Translations under genes and position numbers: made by a program
From: Thalassomonas sp. M1454
GTDB lineage: Bacteria; Pseudomonadota; Gammaproteobacteria; Enterobacterales; Alteromonadaceae
Length of the DNA stretch: 64,000 nt
Direction of reading: 5' to 3'
NCBI RefSeq assembly: GCF_007097525.1
Contig: NZ_VKDD01000005.1
Span: 1-64,000, forward strand
Shown here: positions 54,840-63,850 of the stretch, in pieces
How positions within the stretch are numbered: position 1 is the stretch's first letter
How the letters are laid out: each line of letters opens with the position of its first letter
Notes under the pieces: generated by a model
The model's input: the letters and a program-made list of their open reading frames with translations, nothing else
Told to the model about the DNA's origin: nothing
Database searches by the model: none

Positions 54840-55346
54840 ATGACTGTTTCACTAAAGTATTTATCTGCTTACTCGCCAAATGTAATTGCGCAAGTACAAA
54901 CGCTTATTGATGAAAAGCGATTAGATAAATTTTTACTTAAAAAGTATCCCAAAACACATGGCATTGGTAATGATAATCAGCTACGTGAATTTGTACTAGA
55001 TTTGAAAAATCAGTACCTAAGAAAGTCTGCGCCATTAAGTAAAATAGCCTTTGATAATAAAATCCATGTAATTAATAACGCACTTGGTCTGCACACCTAT
55101 GTATCGAGAGTACAAGGTAGTAAGCTGAAAAGTAAAAATGAACTGCGTGTTGCTGCTCTATTTAAAAACACACCGATTGAATTTTTAACTATGATAGTGG
55201 TACACGAGTTAGCACATTTAAAAGAAAAAGATCATAACAAAGCATTTTATAAGTTATGCCAGCATATGATGCCTAATTATCATCAGGTTGAATTTGAATT
55301 ACGTTTGTATTTAACCCAGATAGAGTTTATTGGCGAGATTTATTAA
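54840..55346 (+). CDS. YgjP-like zinc metallopeptidase-domain protein
   Basis: This 168-residue cytoplasmic protein has the metal site VVHELAHLKEKDHNKAFYKLCQHMMPNY near residues 120-148 (HELAH, then a downstream His). This is the YgjP/DUF45 pattern, a family related to SprT and M48 folds. The E. coli homologue has been linked to nucleotide hydrolysis and the exact activity is unsettled. It stands alone, convergent with the haloperoxidase-like gene. Confidence 0.82.
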   Translation: MTVSLKYLSAYSPNVIAQVQTLIDEKRLDKFLLKKYPKTHGIGNDNQLREFVLDLKNQYLRKSAPLSKIAFDNKIHVINNALGLHTYVSRVQGSKLKSKNELRVAALFKNTPIEFLTMIVVHELAHLKEKDHNKAFYKLCQHMMPNYHQVEFELRLYLTQIEFIGEIY

Positions 55347-55354
55347 GAAAGAGC

Positions 55355-55396
55355 GTAATAGTTCATCAAGTAAGCGGGTACTTAATGAACTATTAC
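55355..55396. terminator. Long hairpin between convergent genes
   Basis: 18-bp arms (55355-55372 with 55379-55396) have one mismatch, which becomes a G-U wobble in the minus-strand RNA, and a 6-nt loop. No T-run follows. Position between two convergent stops suggests transcription termination or 3'-end protection. Confidence 0.6.
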
Positions 55397-55408
55397 TGAA
55401 GCTAAGTT

Positions 55409-57418
55409 CTATTTGGCAAAATAGCTACTTGCGTGTGTAAATGCGGCCTTACCAATTTTTTCACCAATAAGGCGGCCAGGAATATCATCTGCAGGTGGAT
55501 GAATACCTCCCCAGATACGCGATAAGCTACACTGATCTGATGCATCTTGATAAGTCGCCCATTGCAGTTTCATATCAACACTAGGGCCTTGTTCGAAAAC
55601 AAGAAAATCATCCGCTTTTATTTCAAAACTACTCATACCACCTGGAAAATACTTACTTCCTGTTAACAGTGTTAATAATTCAGCTGCTGCCCTTGAATAA
55701 GTTGAGTGCCCAGAAACGTAACCAGCAAAAGGTGGGGTAACAAAAGACGGTCTTTGATATGGCCACCAATTTTCAGCTAAAATCCAACCAACTCCAGCTA
55801 CATCCACAGTAGGATCATCGATATAATCAGGGCCTTTCCATGCTAATAATTTAATCTTACCAACATGCTCTGCGTTTTCTCCTGCTAAAACATCTTCTGC
55901 AGTTACCAGTTCGATTAAACCAGTTTCTAATGCTAAGCCCTTAGCGTTGTAATTTGGTAGATTTTCATCACTACTCTGCCCTAAATCTGCTAAAGCACGT
56001 ATTGCCGATACAGGTCTAATATAGTCATACCAGCCTTTAATCCCCCATGCTGCAATAGCAGAGTCATGCATAGCCCCCGCTAAAGCGAAATAAGACTTAA
56101 CATCCCACTCTAACGGAGAAAGCTCTTCGCCAGTACCAGCAAATTTTCTTTCGAACTCAGGATGGTCATTAACTTCGTTCATGATCACAAACCAATGCCC
56201 TGGAGGTGTTTCAGAATCAGGACCATCCGCCCAAAATTCAGCTAAAACTCTGGTGTAATCACCTCTTGGTACCATTTGTTTTTCATATGCTTCACCCGTT
56301 ACAGGGTTAATGTCGTAGCCCTTGCCTATATCTCCACCTTCAGTTTGATAGAAACTGGCATGTTCTTTATAACTAGTAGGGAAACTTGCTAGATCAATAT
56401 TGCCTTGGCTTGCCGGAGATATATCTATCATTACTCCATCAGCAGGATCTAATTGCGCCGACCATTTCGCTACTAATGAAAAAGACCATAAGTATTCCTC
56501 AAAAGATCCCTCATTAAACGATGGTGGAGCACCTGGATCATGATATACATGATAATCATAGCCATCACGATGATGAATAGTTAAGTCGTTTGCAGATAAA
56601 GCAAAGGGATCGACTTCTCCCCACTCCGCGCCCAGAAAATCTATCGATCCTTGTACTAAATTACCTGACTGGTCAATATAAGTACCTAGATCTAGCGATT
56701 GCCAACGATCCATATTTTCTATATTAGGATTACCTGGCATTTCCGGTTCTAATGGTAAATTAGTCGGTTGATAAACTGTGTTTCGATGTAAAAAACTTTC
56801 TTTAGAGCCATCCTCTAAGCCATATTCAATGTAGCAATTAGCAATGTAGTTACCAAGTGCAGCTGCATTTGCATCTATATCAACAGAGTTATAATCTAAA
56901 CTTTCATTGCTACTGTCATACCCTAAAGATGTCATCAGAGCATCAGCTAGAGCAAAAGTATCTTCAGCATCAGGTGATAGTTTAAAGCGGTGTTTGATCA
57001 ATCGGTAAGTTGCAAAACTTATCGCTTTCTCACTCGCGGCTAATGTATCTTCTGGAATATTATCCATCTCAAAGTGACATGTGTAATCTTTTTGAGTATT
57101 GTTTAATAAATACGGTGAATCTGGATAATATGCGGCCCAAGAATCGTACATTGCGGATGACATATGAAATAAATTACGCGCATGTACAGTTGGACGCGCG
57201 AAATCATTACGAATACCGGCGAGTATTACTTCATTCCATCGGCGAGCCACCGAAGGCTCTTTTGGTTCAATATCCTTATCAATATCTTGGTCAAGATTAT
57301 TATCGATATTTTTTTCAATATTTGCTTCTGCAGCTTTATCATCACAACCGGACATGCCAAAAGCTGAAGTGATAACCGCTAAGCTAAGTGCTAAAGGCTT
57401 TAATTGTATATTTTTCAT
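55409..57418 (-). CDS. Lipoprotein of the vanadium-dependent haloperoxidase/PAP2 superfamily
   Basis: This 669-residue protein has a lipobox MSGC (Cys near residue 25), an Asp/Asn-rich linker (repeated NIDN/DID units, about 33-52) and a catalytic region with all vanadate/phosphate-binding motifs. These are K-x6-RP (KGWYDYIRP, near residue 467), SGHS (near 568) and SRIWGGIHPPADD (SRxxxGxHxxxD, near 635). It could be a haloperoxidase or an acid phosphatase-like enzyme on the outer membrane; the sequence does not decide. It is 12 bp downstream of the VCBS/UnbV lipoprotein gene and surely co-transcribed. Confidence 0.87.
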   Translation of the reverse strand: MKNIQLKPLALSLAVITSAFGMSGCDDKAAEANIEKNIDNNLDQDIDKDIEPKEPSVARRWNEVILAGIRNDFARPTVHARNLFHMSSAMYDSWAAYYPDSPYLLNNTQKDYTCHFEMDNIPEDTLAASEKAISFATYRLIKHRFKLSPDAEDTFALADALMTSLGYDSSNESLDYNSVDIDANAAALGNYIANCYIEYGLEDGSKESFLHRNTVYQPTNLPLEPEMPGNPNIENMDRWQSLDLGTYIDQSGNLVQGSIDFLGAEWGEVDPFALSANDLTIHHRDGYDYHVYHDPGAPPSFNEGSFEEYLWSFSLVAKWSAQLDPADGVMIDISPASQGNIDLASFPTSYKEHASFYQTEGGDIGKGYDINPVTGEAYEKQMVPRGDYTRVLAEFWADGPDSETPPGHWFVIMNEVNDHPEFERKFAGTGEELSPLEWDVKSYFALAGAMHDSAIAAWGIKGWYDYIRPVSAIRALADLGQSSDENLPNYNAKGLALETGLIELVTAEDVLAGENAEHVGKIKLLAWKGPDYIDDPTVDVAGVGWILAENWWPYQRPSFVTPPFAGYVSGHSTYSRAAAELLTLLTGSKYFPGGMSSFEIKADDFLVFEQGPSVDMKLQWATYQDASDQCSLSRIWGGIHPPADDIPGRLIGEKIGKAAFTHASSYFAK

Positions 57419-57430
57419 TTAACTCTCTTA

Positions 57431-60400
57431 TTATTGTTCTATGATAATGGTTTGGTTAACGTCAAGAGAACTCATCATTTCTATTTGCCCATCAGGCCAA
57501 ATAATCTCTAACGAATCAACACTATTGCTATCCCCTAAACCAAAGTGTAATTCGGTAGGGTTGTGTGAAATAAAATTACTATTAATATTTACTTCGCGCA
57601 TTTGTGTTACCCCTGATGAGGTTAATTTAACCATAGCCCCAATAGCATATTGATTAGTCGTTTTGCTGCGCAACGTAATTTTTAAATAATTTCCAAGTAG
57701 TTCTTCATTCTTATTTTCGTAATAAACAATGGCATTTTTATTTCGGTCTAAATTAAGAATAAAGATGTCAATCATGCCATCATCATTGGCATCATAACAA
57801 AGCACGCCCCTTCCTTGACCTTGATCGGTTAACCCAGCATCAACAGAGGTTTCTTCAAAGCCTCCATTGCCGTTTGACATAAATAATTTTACGCTATCGG
57901 TTGTATGAGGCTCACTACCATTACCGCCAACCCCATCGGAGTGATAGCCATTTGTTACAAACAAATCTAGGTGTGAGTCATTGTTAAAATCTGCAAAACA
58001 AGTTCCCCATGCCCAACCCGCATCAAACGTTTTCGAAGCAAAGGACACATCTTCAAATCCACCTTGACCGTCATTTTTAAAAAGTTTATTTCCGGTAAAA
58101 CTAGTACTAAAAATACCAGAAACAAACCAATCTAAATCACCATCATTATCATAATCAGCAATTGCAGAGCCCATTCCATTTAAATCTGGAATTTTTATAT
58201 TTAGCGAGGATGTATGATTTGAAAATGTACCATCTTTGTTATTTAACAAGACTACAGATGTATTGTAATCTGATGCCATAAGTAAATCAGGGTATAGATC
58301 ATTATTAATGTCAGCAAATGCTGGAGTAAAACTGAAGTCAGGACTAATAGCAGAGTTAGTTATAGCACTTGAAACATTGGTTTTTTGGTTTACCGAAACA
58401 AAGGTGTTATTGCCAGTGTTCTCCCATAAATTCTCTGCATCTTCTGTTGGCATACCTCTTTCAGCCCAATGGCTTAACAACAAATCTAAATCGCCGTCTT
58501 TATCATAATCGCCAAACGCCGACGAAACAGTGGCGTTGGTGGTTACCTCTTGAATTTGGCCAACAAAGGTGCCATCCCCTTGATTCTCAAATAAGTAATT
58601 TTTCGCGTGTAAACTACCAATAAATAAATCTAAATCACCATCGCCATCGGTGTCGGCGAAGCTAGCACCACTGAGTAACTCGCCCTCTAACTCAACGCCA
58701 GCAGCTTTGGCAACATTGATGTAGGTATTATTTCCTTGGTTTTGAAATAACTTACTCGCGGATAAGTCACCAGTTGCAACAAATATATCGAAGTCACCAT
58801 CATTATCATAATCACCAGAAACAATTGCTCCAGCCGCTGTCAAAAGATCCTTTTGATAATGAGTCACATCGTTACTTTTTAATAATTCCACATCCCAGCT
58901 ATGATGTAAGCCAGTTTTAGCTGTTTCATTTGCAAATTTTAACTCTGTTGGTTGTCCTGGCCCTGTTTCATAAATATCAAGAATACCATCGCCATCATCA
59001 TCAAGATCAGCATTGTCGCCAATACCATCATTATCAGTATCTTTAGTTTCGCTAGCATCTAGAGGAAAATCATCTAAAGTATCTGGGACCAAATCACCAT
59101 CATCATCTAAGTCACTATTATTACCGACTCCATCTAAATCAGTATCTTGTGACTCTTTAGGGTCTAGCGGAAAGCTATCTTCGATATCAGATACACCATC
59201 ATTATCGTCATCCAAATCATCAATTAATCCACCTTCATTAGCAAAACCATCACCGTCGGTATCAATAAAATCAACGCCTGGTACTAGGGCATTCTCATCG
59301 TCAATATCTTGATCACGTGGCCAACCATCATTATCAGCATCTTGAAAACTGTAACGACTAGGATCAAACGGATAGTCATCTTCGCTATCTAGCACACCAT
59401 CATTATCATCATCGTTATCGGCATTATCACCAATACCATCATTATCGACATCTTTTGATTCGTTAATATCTATCGGAAATGCATCTGCGACATTAATAAT
59501 GAAATCACCATCTGCATCTTCATCTTGATAATTTAGAATGCCGTCTAAATCAAGATCGAGTTCTCTACTTTGAAGAATTGCAGCGTCGAGCAGTATTTTT
59601 TCGGCCCTACTAATCAGCATAGTTTGTGTAGGTTTAGATACTGTAGGCAATATCTGCAAATAATTACCGCTTAAATACTCTACTGAGACACCATAATATT
59701 CAGCTAGTAAGCTATAGTTCGATTGTAGTTTCGATTGTAAGGTTGTAACGCTAATTTCATCCGTGATTGTTCGTTTAACATAGTCAGTTAAGCCTTCATA
59801 TATAAGATGCGTGAAAGCAGATAAATGAACTTCAGAAACATTGTCTATTTCTAAACTGTTTGTATGCTTAGGCAAAACAGACATAGCAAATGGATGAGAA
59901 TTATAGAATTCGTTGCTATTTTGGTGTTGGACTTCATTGTTAATATAAGCGCGAATAGGTGTGCTATAAAAACGTTCAAATAAACTGGCATTAATAATTA
60001 ATTTATACTCGCCATTACTATCGCTACGAGTTTGTGGTTCATTACTGTCTATATGTTGGTTAGCATTAAGGTCCATAAAGATGGTAGCAGATATATTATA
60101 ATCACTTATAAGTGCTCCCTGAATTGAAACGGTATCTATAATTTCAATAGAAAATTCAATAAAGGCATTATCTTGGCCATCTGTCACCGTGATTTTTATG
60201 TTCTCATATACTCCAGAATCATCACTAGTTGGTGTTCCTGATAATGAACCATCAGTTGTATTGAATGTTGCCCAATTAGGAATATTCTCAATAGTAAAAG
60301 TTAATTTGTCGTTATCAGGATCAGACGCTGAAGGTGTGAAATAAAAATCGGAATGCTCTAATAAACTAAAATTTGATGTTTTTTCAATTTGAGGGGGCGT

Positions 60401-60535
60401 ATTTAAGCTAACATTGGGCGAGTCAGTCGTGGATGAATCAACATTATCGCCACTTTCTCCACAAGAAAAAGTTAAACATATTAGGCAAGCCTGCGATATT
60501 ATTTTGATGAGTTTTACAATAATTTGCATGTTCAT
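57431..60535 (-). CDS. Large surface lipoprotein: Ig-like domain, thrombospondin type 3 repeats, VCBS/FG-GAP and UnbV
   Basis: This 1034-residue protein has a lipobox TFSC (Cys25). In order it carries a putative Ig/cadherin-like domain (about 45-135), a further region of about 190 residues, a calcium-binding thrombospondin type 3-like array (about 326-520; repeated DxDxDGxxDxxD), a beta-propeller of VCBS/FG-GAP repeats (about 565-930; FADTDGDGDLDLF, IADYDNDGDLDWF) and a C-terminal ASPIC/UnbV domain (about 945-1034). It is calcium-dependent and probably exposed on the cell surface. It is followed 12 bp later by the haloperoxidase-like lipoprotein, its likely partner. Confidence 0.88.
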   Translation of the reverse strand: MNMQIIVKLIKIISQACLICLTFSCGESGDNVDSSTTDSPNVSLNTPPQIEKTSNFSLLEHSDFYFTPSASDPDNDKLTFTIENIPNWATFNTTDGSLSGTPTSDDSGVYENIKITVTDGQDNAFIEFSIEIIDTVSIQGALISDYNISATIFMDLNANQHIDSNEPQTRSDSNGEYKLIINASLFERFYSTPIRAYINNEVQHQNSNEFYNSHPFAMSVLPKHTNSLEIDNVSEVHLSAFTHLIYEGLTDYVKRTITDEISVTTLQSKLQSNYSLLAEYYGVSVEYLSGNYLQILPTVSKPTQTMLISRAEKILLDAAILQSRELDLDLDGILNYQDEDADGDFIINVADAFPIDINESKDVDNDGIGDNADNDDDNDGVLDSEDDYPFDPSRYSFQDADNDGWPRDQDIDDENALVPGVDFIDTDGDGFANEGGLIDDLDDDNDGVSDIEDSFPLDPKESQDTDLDGVGNNSDLDDDGDLVPDTLDDFPLDASETKDTDNDGIGDNADLDDDGDGILDIYETGPGQPTELKFANETAKTGLHHSWDVELLKSNDVTHYQKDLLTAAGAIVSGDYDNDGDFDIFVATGDLSASKLFQNQGNNTYINVAKAAGVELEGELLSGASFADTDGDGDLDLFIGSLHAKNYLFENQGDGTFVGQIQEVTTNATVSSAFGDYDKDGDLDLLLSHWAERGMPTEDAENLWENTGNNTFVSVNQKTNVSSAITNSAISPDFSFTPAFADINNDLYPDLLMASDYNTSVVLLNNKDGTFSNHTSSLNIKIPDLNGMGSAIADYDNDGDLDWFVSGIFSTSFTGNKLFKNDGQGGFEDVSFASKTFDAGWAWGTCFADFNNDSHLDLFVTNGYHSDGVGGNGSEPHTTDSVKLFMSNGNGGFEETSVDAGLTDQGQGRGVLCYDANDDGMIDIFILNLDRNKNAIVYYENKNEELLGNYLKITLRSKTTNQYAIGAMVKLTSSGVTQMREVNINSNFISHNPTELHFGLGDSNSVDSLEIIWPDGQIEMMSSLDVNQTIIIEQ

Positions 60536-60768
60536 ATTTGACTACTAGAGAAATAAAAAAAGAATGAATTGTAAACCTACAAAAAAGTAGGTTTAATAAA
60601 ATTTTACATGCGTCAAAATAACATAGAAGCGTTTAACTTTGATTAGATTTAACTTGATAAATCATCAAAAAATATTCATTTTTATATCGATTATTTTTAT
60701 AATTAGGCAGTCAATGGGGGTTATGTCAGGCATTAGCCTGTTAATCAATCAAATTACTTGTGATTTGA

Positions 60769-61095
60769 TTAATCAATTAGCAAGTTTTTAATTTTATTCG
60801 GTACGCCATCCCAATCTTTGGCGTCTTCTGGTGGGGCTTTAACTTCGGTAATACGCGGCCAAATTTGTGAAAGTTCAGCGTTGAGTTTTATAAACTCTTT
60901 TTGATCTTCAGGTACAGCATCTTCTTGGTAAATAGCTTCTGCTGGACATTCAATCGGACATAAATCACAATCGATACAATCATCAGGATTTATTACCAGA
61001 AAATTAGGCCCCTCAAAAAAGGCATCTGCAGGGCATACTGCTACACAGTCAGTATATTTACATTGAATACAGTTGTCGGTAACAACAAACGCCAT
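60769..61095 (-). CDS. fdxA: Seven-iron ferredoxin FdxA
   Basis: This 108-residue ferredoxin starts [21 protein letters not shown] and continues with [18 protein letters not shown]. The cysteine pattern fits one 3Fe-4S and one 4Fe-4S cluster, as in Azotobacter ferredoxin I, followed by the family tail ([19 protein letters not shown]). The ATG at 61095 gives the canonical N-terminus; an ATG five codons earlier (61110) is possible. It carries electrons in the cytoplasm. It is divergent from the FAD-dependent dehydrogenase gene, a possible redox neighbour. Confidence 0.95.
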   Translation of the reverse strand: MAFVVTDNCIQCKYTDCVAVCPADAFFEGPNFLVINPDDCIDCDLCPIECPAEAIYQEDAVPEDQKEFIKLNAELSQIWPRITEVKAPPEDAKDWDGVPNKIKNLLID

Positions 61096-61291
61096 AAAGA
61101 TCTTACTCATTCACACTAATTATTGCTCTAGATCATACCTTGCTTGGCGACAATTTCAATCTCTTGTTTTTATGCGCGTCACTATAAGGTAAAATACGCA
61201 AAATTTTTATCCATAGCGCTACTTTTTCTATGAACTACACCATTTAGTCTATAGTGAAATAAGTAATTAAATTATTTACGGAAAACCATAA

Positions 61292-62908
61292 ATGTTACGT
61301 TTAACCAATGTGCAATTAGATCTCAACCATGAGCCCGAAGAATTACAACAAGCAGTGCTCGATATATTACAGATCGAAGAAGATCAGTTAATTGATTTCA
61401 CTATGTTTAAACGTGGCTACGATGCCCGTCAAAAAAACAAAATCACGCTCATTTACACTCTTGATGTAGATACCACCATTAATGAAGAGCTGTTAGCTCG
61501 TCACGAAAAAAATCAACAAGTACGACAAAGCCCTGATACAAGCTATAAGTTTGTTACTCAAGCGCCAAAAGATTTACCACAACGCCCGGTTGTTGTTGGT
61601 TTGGGCCCTTGTGGTTTATTTGTTGGTTTAGTCTTAGCGCAAATGGGTTTTAAACCAATCATTCTTGAGCGTGGTAAAGAAGTACGTGAACGCACCAAAG
61701 ACACTTTTGGTTTTTGGCGTAAGAAAGTATTAAATACCGAGTCAAACGTACAGTTTGGTGAAGGCGGTGCTGGTACGTTCTCGGATGGTAAATTATATAG
61801 CCAAGTTAAAGATCCAAAACATTACTCGCGTAAAGTTTTACATGAGTTTGTAGATGCTGGTGCACCTGAAGAAATTTTATATGTAAGTAAGCCTCATATT
61901 GGTACGTTTAAACTCGTAACTATGGTTGAGAAAATGCGCGCTCGTATTATCGAGCTTGGTGGTGAAGTTCGCTTTAGCCAGCGCGTTGACGATATCGAAA
62001 TAGAAAATGAGCAAGTAAAAAGCTTAACCTTATCTGATGGCAGTAAAATAGAAACTAACTTTGTCGCTTTTGCTATTGGCCATAGCGCCCGCGATACTTT
62101 TAAAATGCTTTTCGATAAAGGCGTTTACATCAAAGCGAAACCTTTCTCTGTTGGCTTTAGAATTGAACACGAACAATCGGTTATTGACGAAGCTCGCTTT
62201 GGTAAAAATGCAGGCCACCCTATTCTTGGCGCTGCTGATTATAAATTAGTGCATCACTGTAGTAATGGCCGCTCTGTTTACAGCTTTTGTATGTGCCCTG
62301 GTGGTACTGTAGTTGCTGCAGCTTCAGAAGAAGGCCGCTTGGTAACTAATGGTATGAGCCAATATTCACGCCACGAGCGAAATGCCAACAGCGCTATTGT
62401 AGTTGGTATCTCACCTGAAGATTATCCAGGTGATGTGTTAGCAGGTATTGAATTTCAACGCCGCTTAGAAGAAACCGCATTTAAACTTGGCGGTTCAAGC
62501 TACGATGCACCTGCGCAGTTAGTGGGTGATTTCTTAGCAGGTCGAGCAAGTGGTGAACACGGTGATGTTATCCCTTCATATAAGCCTGGCGTTACTTATT
62601 GTGATTTATCACAAACCTTACCAGATTATGCAATTGCAGCTATTAGAGAAGCGATACCTGCATTTGAGCGGAAGATTAAAGGCTTTTCGATGAAAGATGC
62701 TACGTTAACGGCAGTCGAAACTCGTACCTCATCACCAATTCAAATTACTCGCGATAAAGAGCTAATGACTAGCTTAAATGTTAAAGGCTTATACCCTGCG
62801 GGTGAAGGTGCAGGTTACGCCGGAGGTATTTTATCAGCAGGTATTGATGGCATTAAAATTGCCGAAGCAATGGCACTTGCAATGATGAAAGAATTTTCAA
62901 ACAACTAG
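61292..62908 (+). CDS. FAD-dependent dehydrogenase (COG2509 type)
   Basis: This 538-residue protein has an N-terminal domain of about 90 residues, a Rossmann FAD-binding motif VVVGLGPCGLFVGLVLAQMG (near residues 99-118) with ILERGKEVRERT, and the family motif FGEGGAGTFSDGKLYSQ (near 155). The C-terminal FAD segment is YPAGEGAGYAGGILSAGIDGIKIAEAMA. This matches a conserved uncharacterised flavoprotein family related to NAD(FAD)-utilising dehydrogenases; the substrate is unknown. It is monocistronic, ending at a terminator, and divergent from fdxA. Confidence 0.88.
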   Translation: MLRLTNVQLDLNHEPEELQQAVLDILQIEEDQLIDFTMFKRGYDARQKNKITLIYTLDVDTTINEELLARHEKNQQVRQSPDTSYKFVTQAPKDLPQRPVVVGLGPCGLFVGLVLAQMGFKPIILERGKEVRERTKDTFGFWRKKVLNTESNVQFGEGGAGTFSDGKLYSQVKDPKHYSRKVLHEFVDAGAPEEILYVSKPHIGTFKLVTMVEKMRARIIELGGEVRFSQRVDDIEIENEQVKSLTLSDGSKIETNFVAFAIGHSARDTFKMLFDKGVYIKAKPFSVGFRIEHEQSVIDEARFGKNAGHPILGAADYKLVHHCSNGRSVYSFCMCPGGTVVAAASEEGRLVTNGMSQYSRHERNANSAIVVGISPEDYPGDVLAGIEFQRRLEETAFKLGGSSYDAPAQLVGDFLAGRASGEHGDVIPSYKPGVTYCDLSQTLPDYAIAAIREAIPAFERKIKGFSMKDATLTAVETRTSSPIQITRDKELMTSLNVKGLYPAGEGAGYAGGILSAGIDGIKIAEAMALAMMKEFSNN

Positions 62909-62933
62909 ATTTATATTATCTAATCGTAAAAAC

Positions 62934-62960
62934 AAAAAACGAGCAATTAGCTCGTTTTTT
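62934..62960 (+). terminator. Terminator after the FAD-dependent dehydrogenase gene
   Basis: An 11-bp stem (62934-62944 with 62950-62960) has an AATTA loop and ends in a T-run. Confidence 0.88.
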
Positions 62961-62966
62961 ATTGCC

Positions 62967-63003
62967 ATCTAATATCAAGGTGTCTGACACCTTGATATTA
63001 GAT
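62967..63003. repeat. Dispersed palindromic repeat, copy 2
   Basis: A perfect palindrome has 18-bp arms around a single T. The central 27 bases are identical to copy 1 at 24867-24897, while the outer arm bases differ between copies yet stay complementary. It follows a terminator and touches the MITE-like element on its right. Confidence 0.88.
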
Positions 63004-63163
63004 ACCAAGTTAATTAATTAACTGCCCATTTTTAATGGTTAAAATGAATAACTACTGCGTTATAAAATTTATAAGTAGAATAACTACTTACTAAATTTTA
63101 TGCCTTGTATTTATCCCTTTTCCCTCATGAAAAAGTAGTTCACTTAATTAATCAAATTGGTAT
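63002..63163. mobile_element. MITE-like element with terminal and internal inverted repeats
   Basis: Terminal arms of 20 bp (63002-63021 and 63144-63163) begin ATACCAA and are 18/20 complementary. An internal hairpin (63062-63078 with 63084-63101) sits near the centre. There is no ORF inside. The size (162 bp), AT-richness and nested palindromes are typical of small non-autonomous elements. Its right end coincides with the stop codon of the DUF3622-like gene; its left end merges with a palindromic repeat. Confidence 0.65.
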
Positions 63164-63774
63164 TACTTGTTTAAGTAGATAGAGTTAACTTCTTCACTGC
63201 CATCAGCAGTTGGTACATCGTCTTCAACAACTTCTTCAGCTTTAGCTTTCTTAGCTGCTTTGGCTTTTTTCTTAGCTAAAGCGGCTGCTTCTTTTTCAGC
63301 TTGCTCAGCTTCTTCTAATTCAATTTCAAAATCGAATTTAAGCGTATCAGGTTTATTTTTTAATTCGTCATCCGCATCATTACTTTCTAACGCTTCTAGC
63401 TCTTCTAGGTCAGCAATTGCTTTTTCTTGCTCTGCTTCAGTTAATGAAAACGACTCTTCACTTTCACTCTTATTAAGCTCTTGCTCGCTGGCTTCTAGTG
63501 CTGCTTCTGATGCAAGTAATGCCGCTTTTTTTAATTTATCTTGATATTGCTCAGCACGCTCTTCGTCATGACGCTTATTTTTAGCAACTAGCTTGGCTAA
63601 AATTTCTTTTAACTGCTCTTCGGCCCAAGTAATACCTTCAGCTTCGGTGGCAAAATTAGTTTGGCGTTTCGATACAACTTTCTTTTTAGACGTTGCTTGA
63701 CGTTGGATTTCAGCAGTCCAAGTTTTGTTGCGTTTTTCAACAACACGGAAACTATATTTTGGCGCTTTGCTCAT
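63163..63774 (-). CDS. DUF3622-like protein with Ala/Glu/Lys-rich helical tail
   Basis: The N-terminal 75 residues of this 203-residue protein (YSFRVVEKRNKTWTAEIQRQ, TNFATEAEGITWAEEQLKEIL) match the small DUF3622 family of Vibrio/Shewanella relatives as I recall it. The remaining 125 residues are strongly charged and probably form coiled coil or disordered helix (EELEALESNDADDE, AEQAEKEAAALAKKKAKAAKKAKAEE). No signal peptide. The function is unknown. The stop codon lies at the edge of a MITE-like element, which may have supplied the last residues. Confidence 0.75.
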   Translation of the reverse strand: MSKAPKYSFRVVEKRNKTWTAEIQRQATSKKKVVSKRQTNFATEAEGITWAEEQLKEILAKLVAKNKRHDEERAEQYQDKLKKAALLASEAALEASEQELNKSESEESFSLTEAEQEKAIADLEELEALESNDADDELKNKPDTLKFDFEIELEEAEQAEKEAAALAKKKAKAAKKAKAEEVVEDDVPTADGSEEVNSIYLNK

Positions 63775-63850
63775 GGGTATTCCTAAGTATAAATTGGTAC
63801 GATAAGGCGTACGTGGCTACAACATTAACTTGTTGTAAATAATAATGGCG

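Noticed and set aside
58975-59530. Repetitive DNA in the region encoding the Asp-rich array
   Set aside because: The repeats are explained by tandem calcium-binding thrombospondin type 3-like protein repeats, not by a separate DNA element or CRISPR array.
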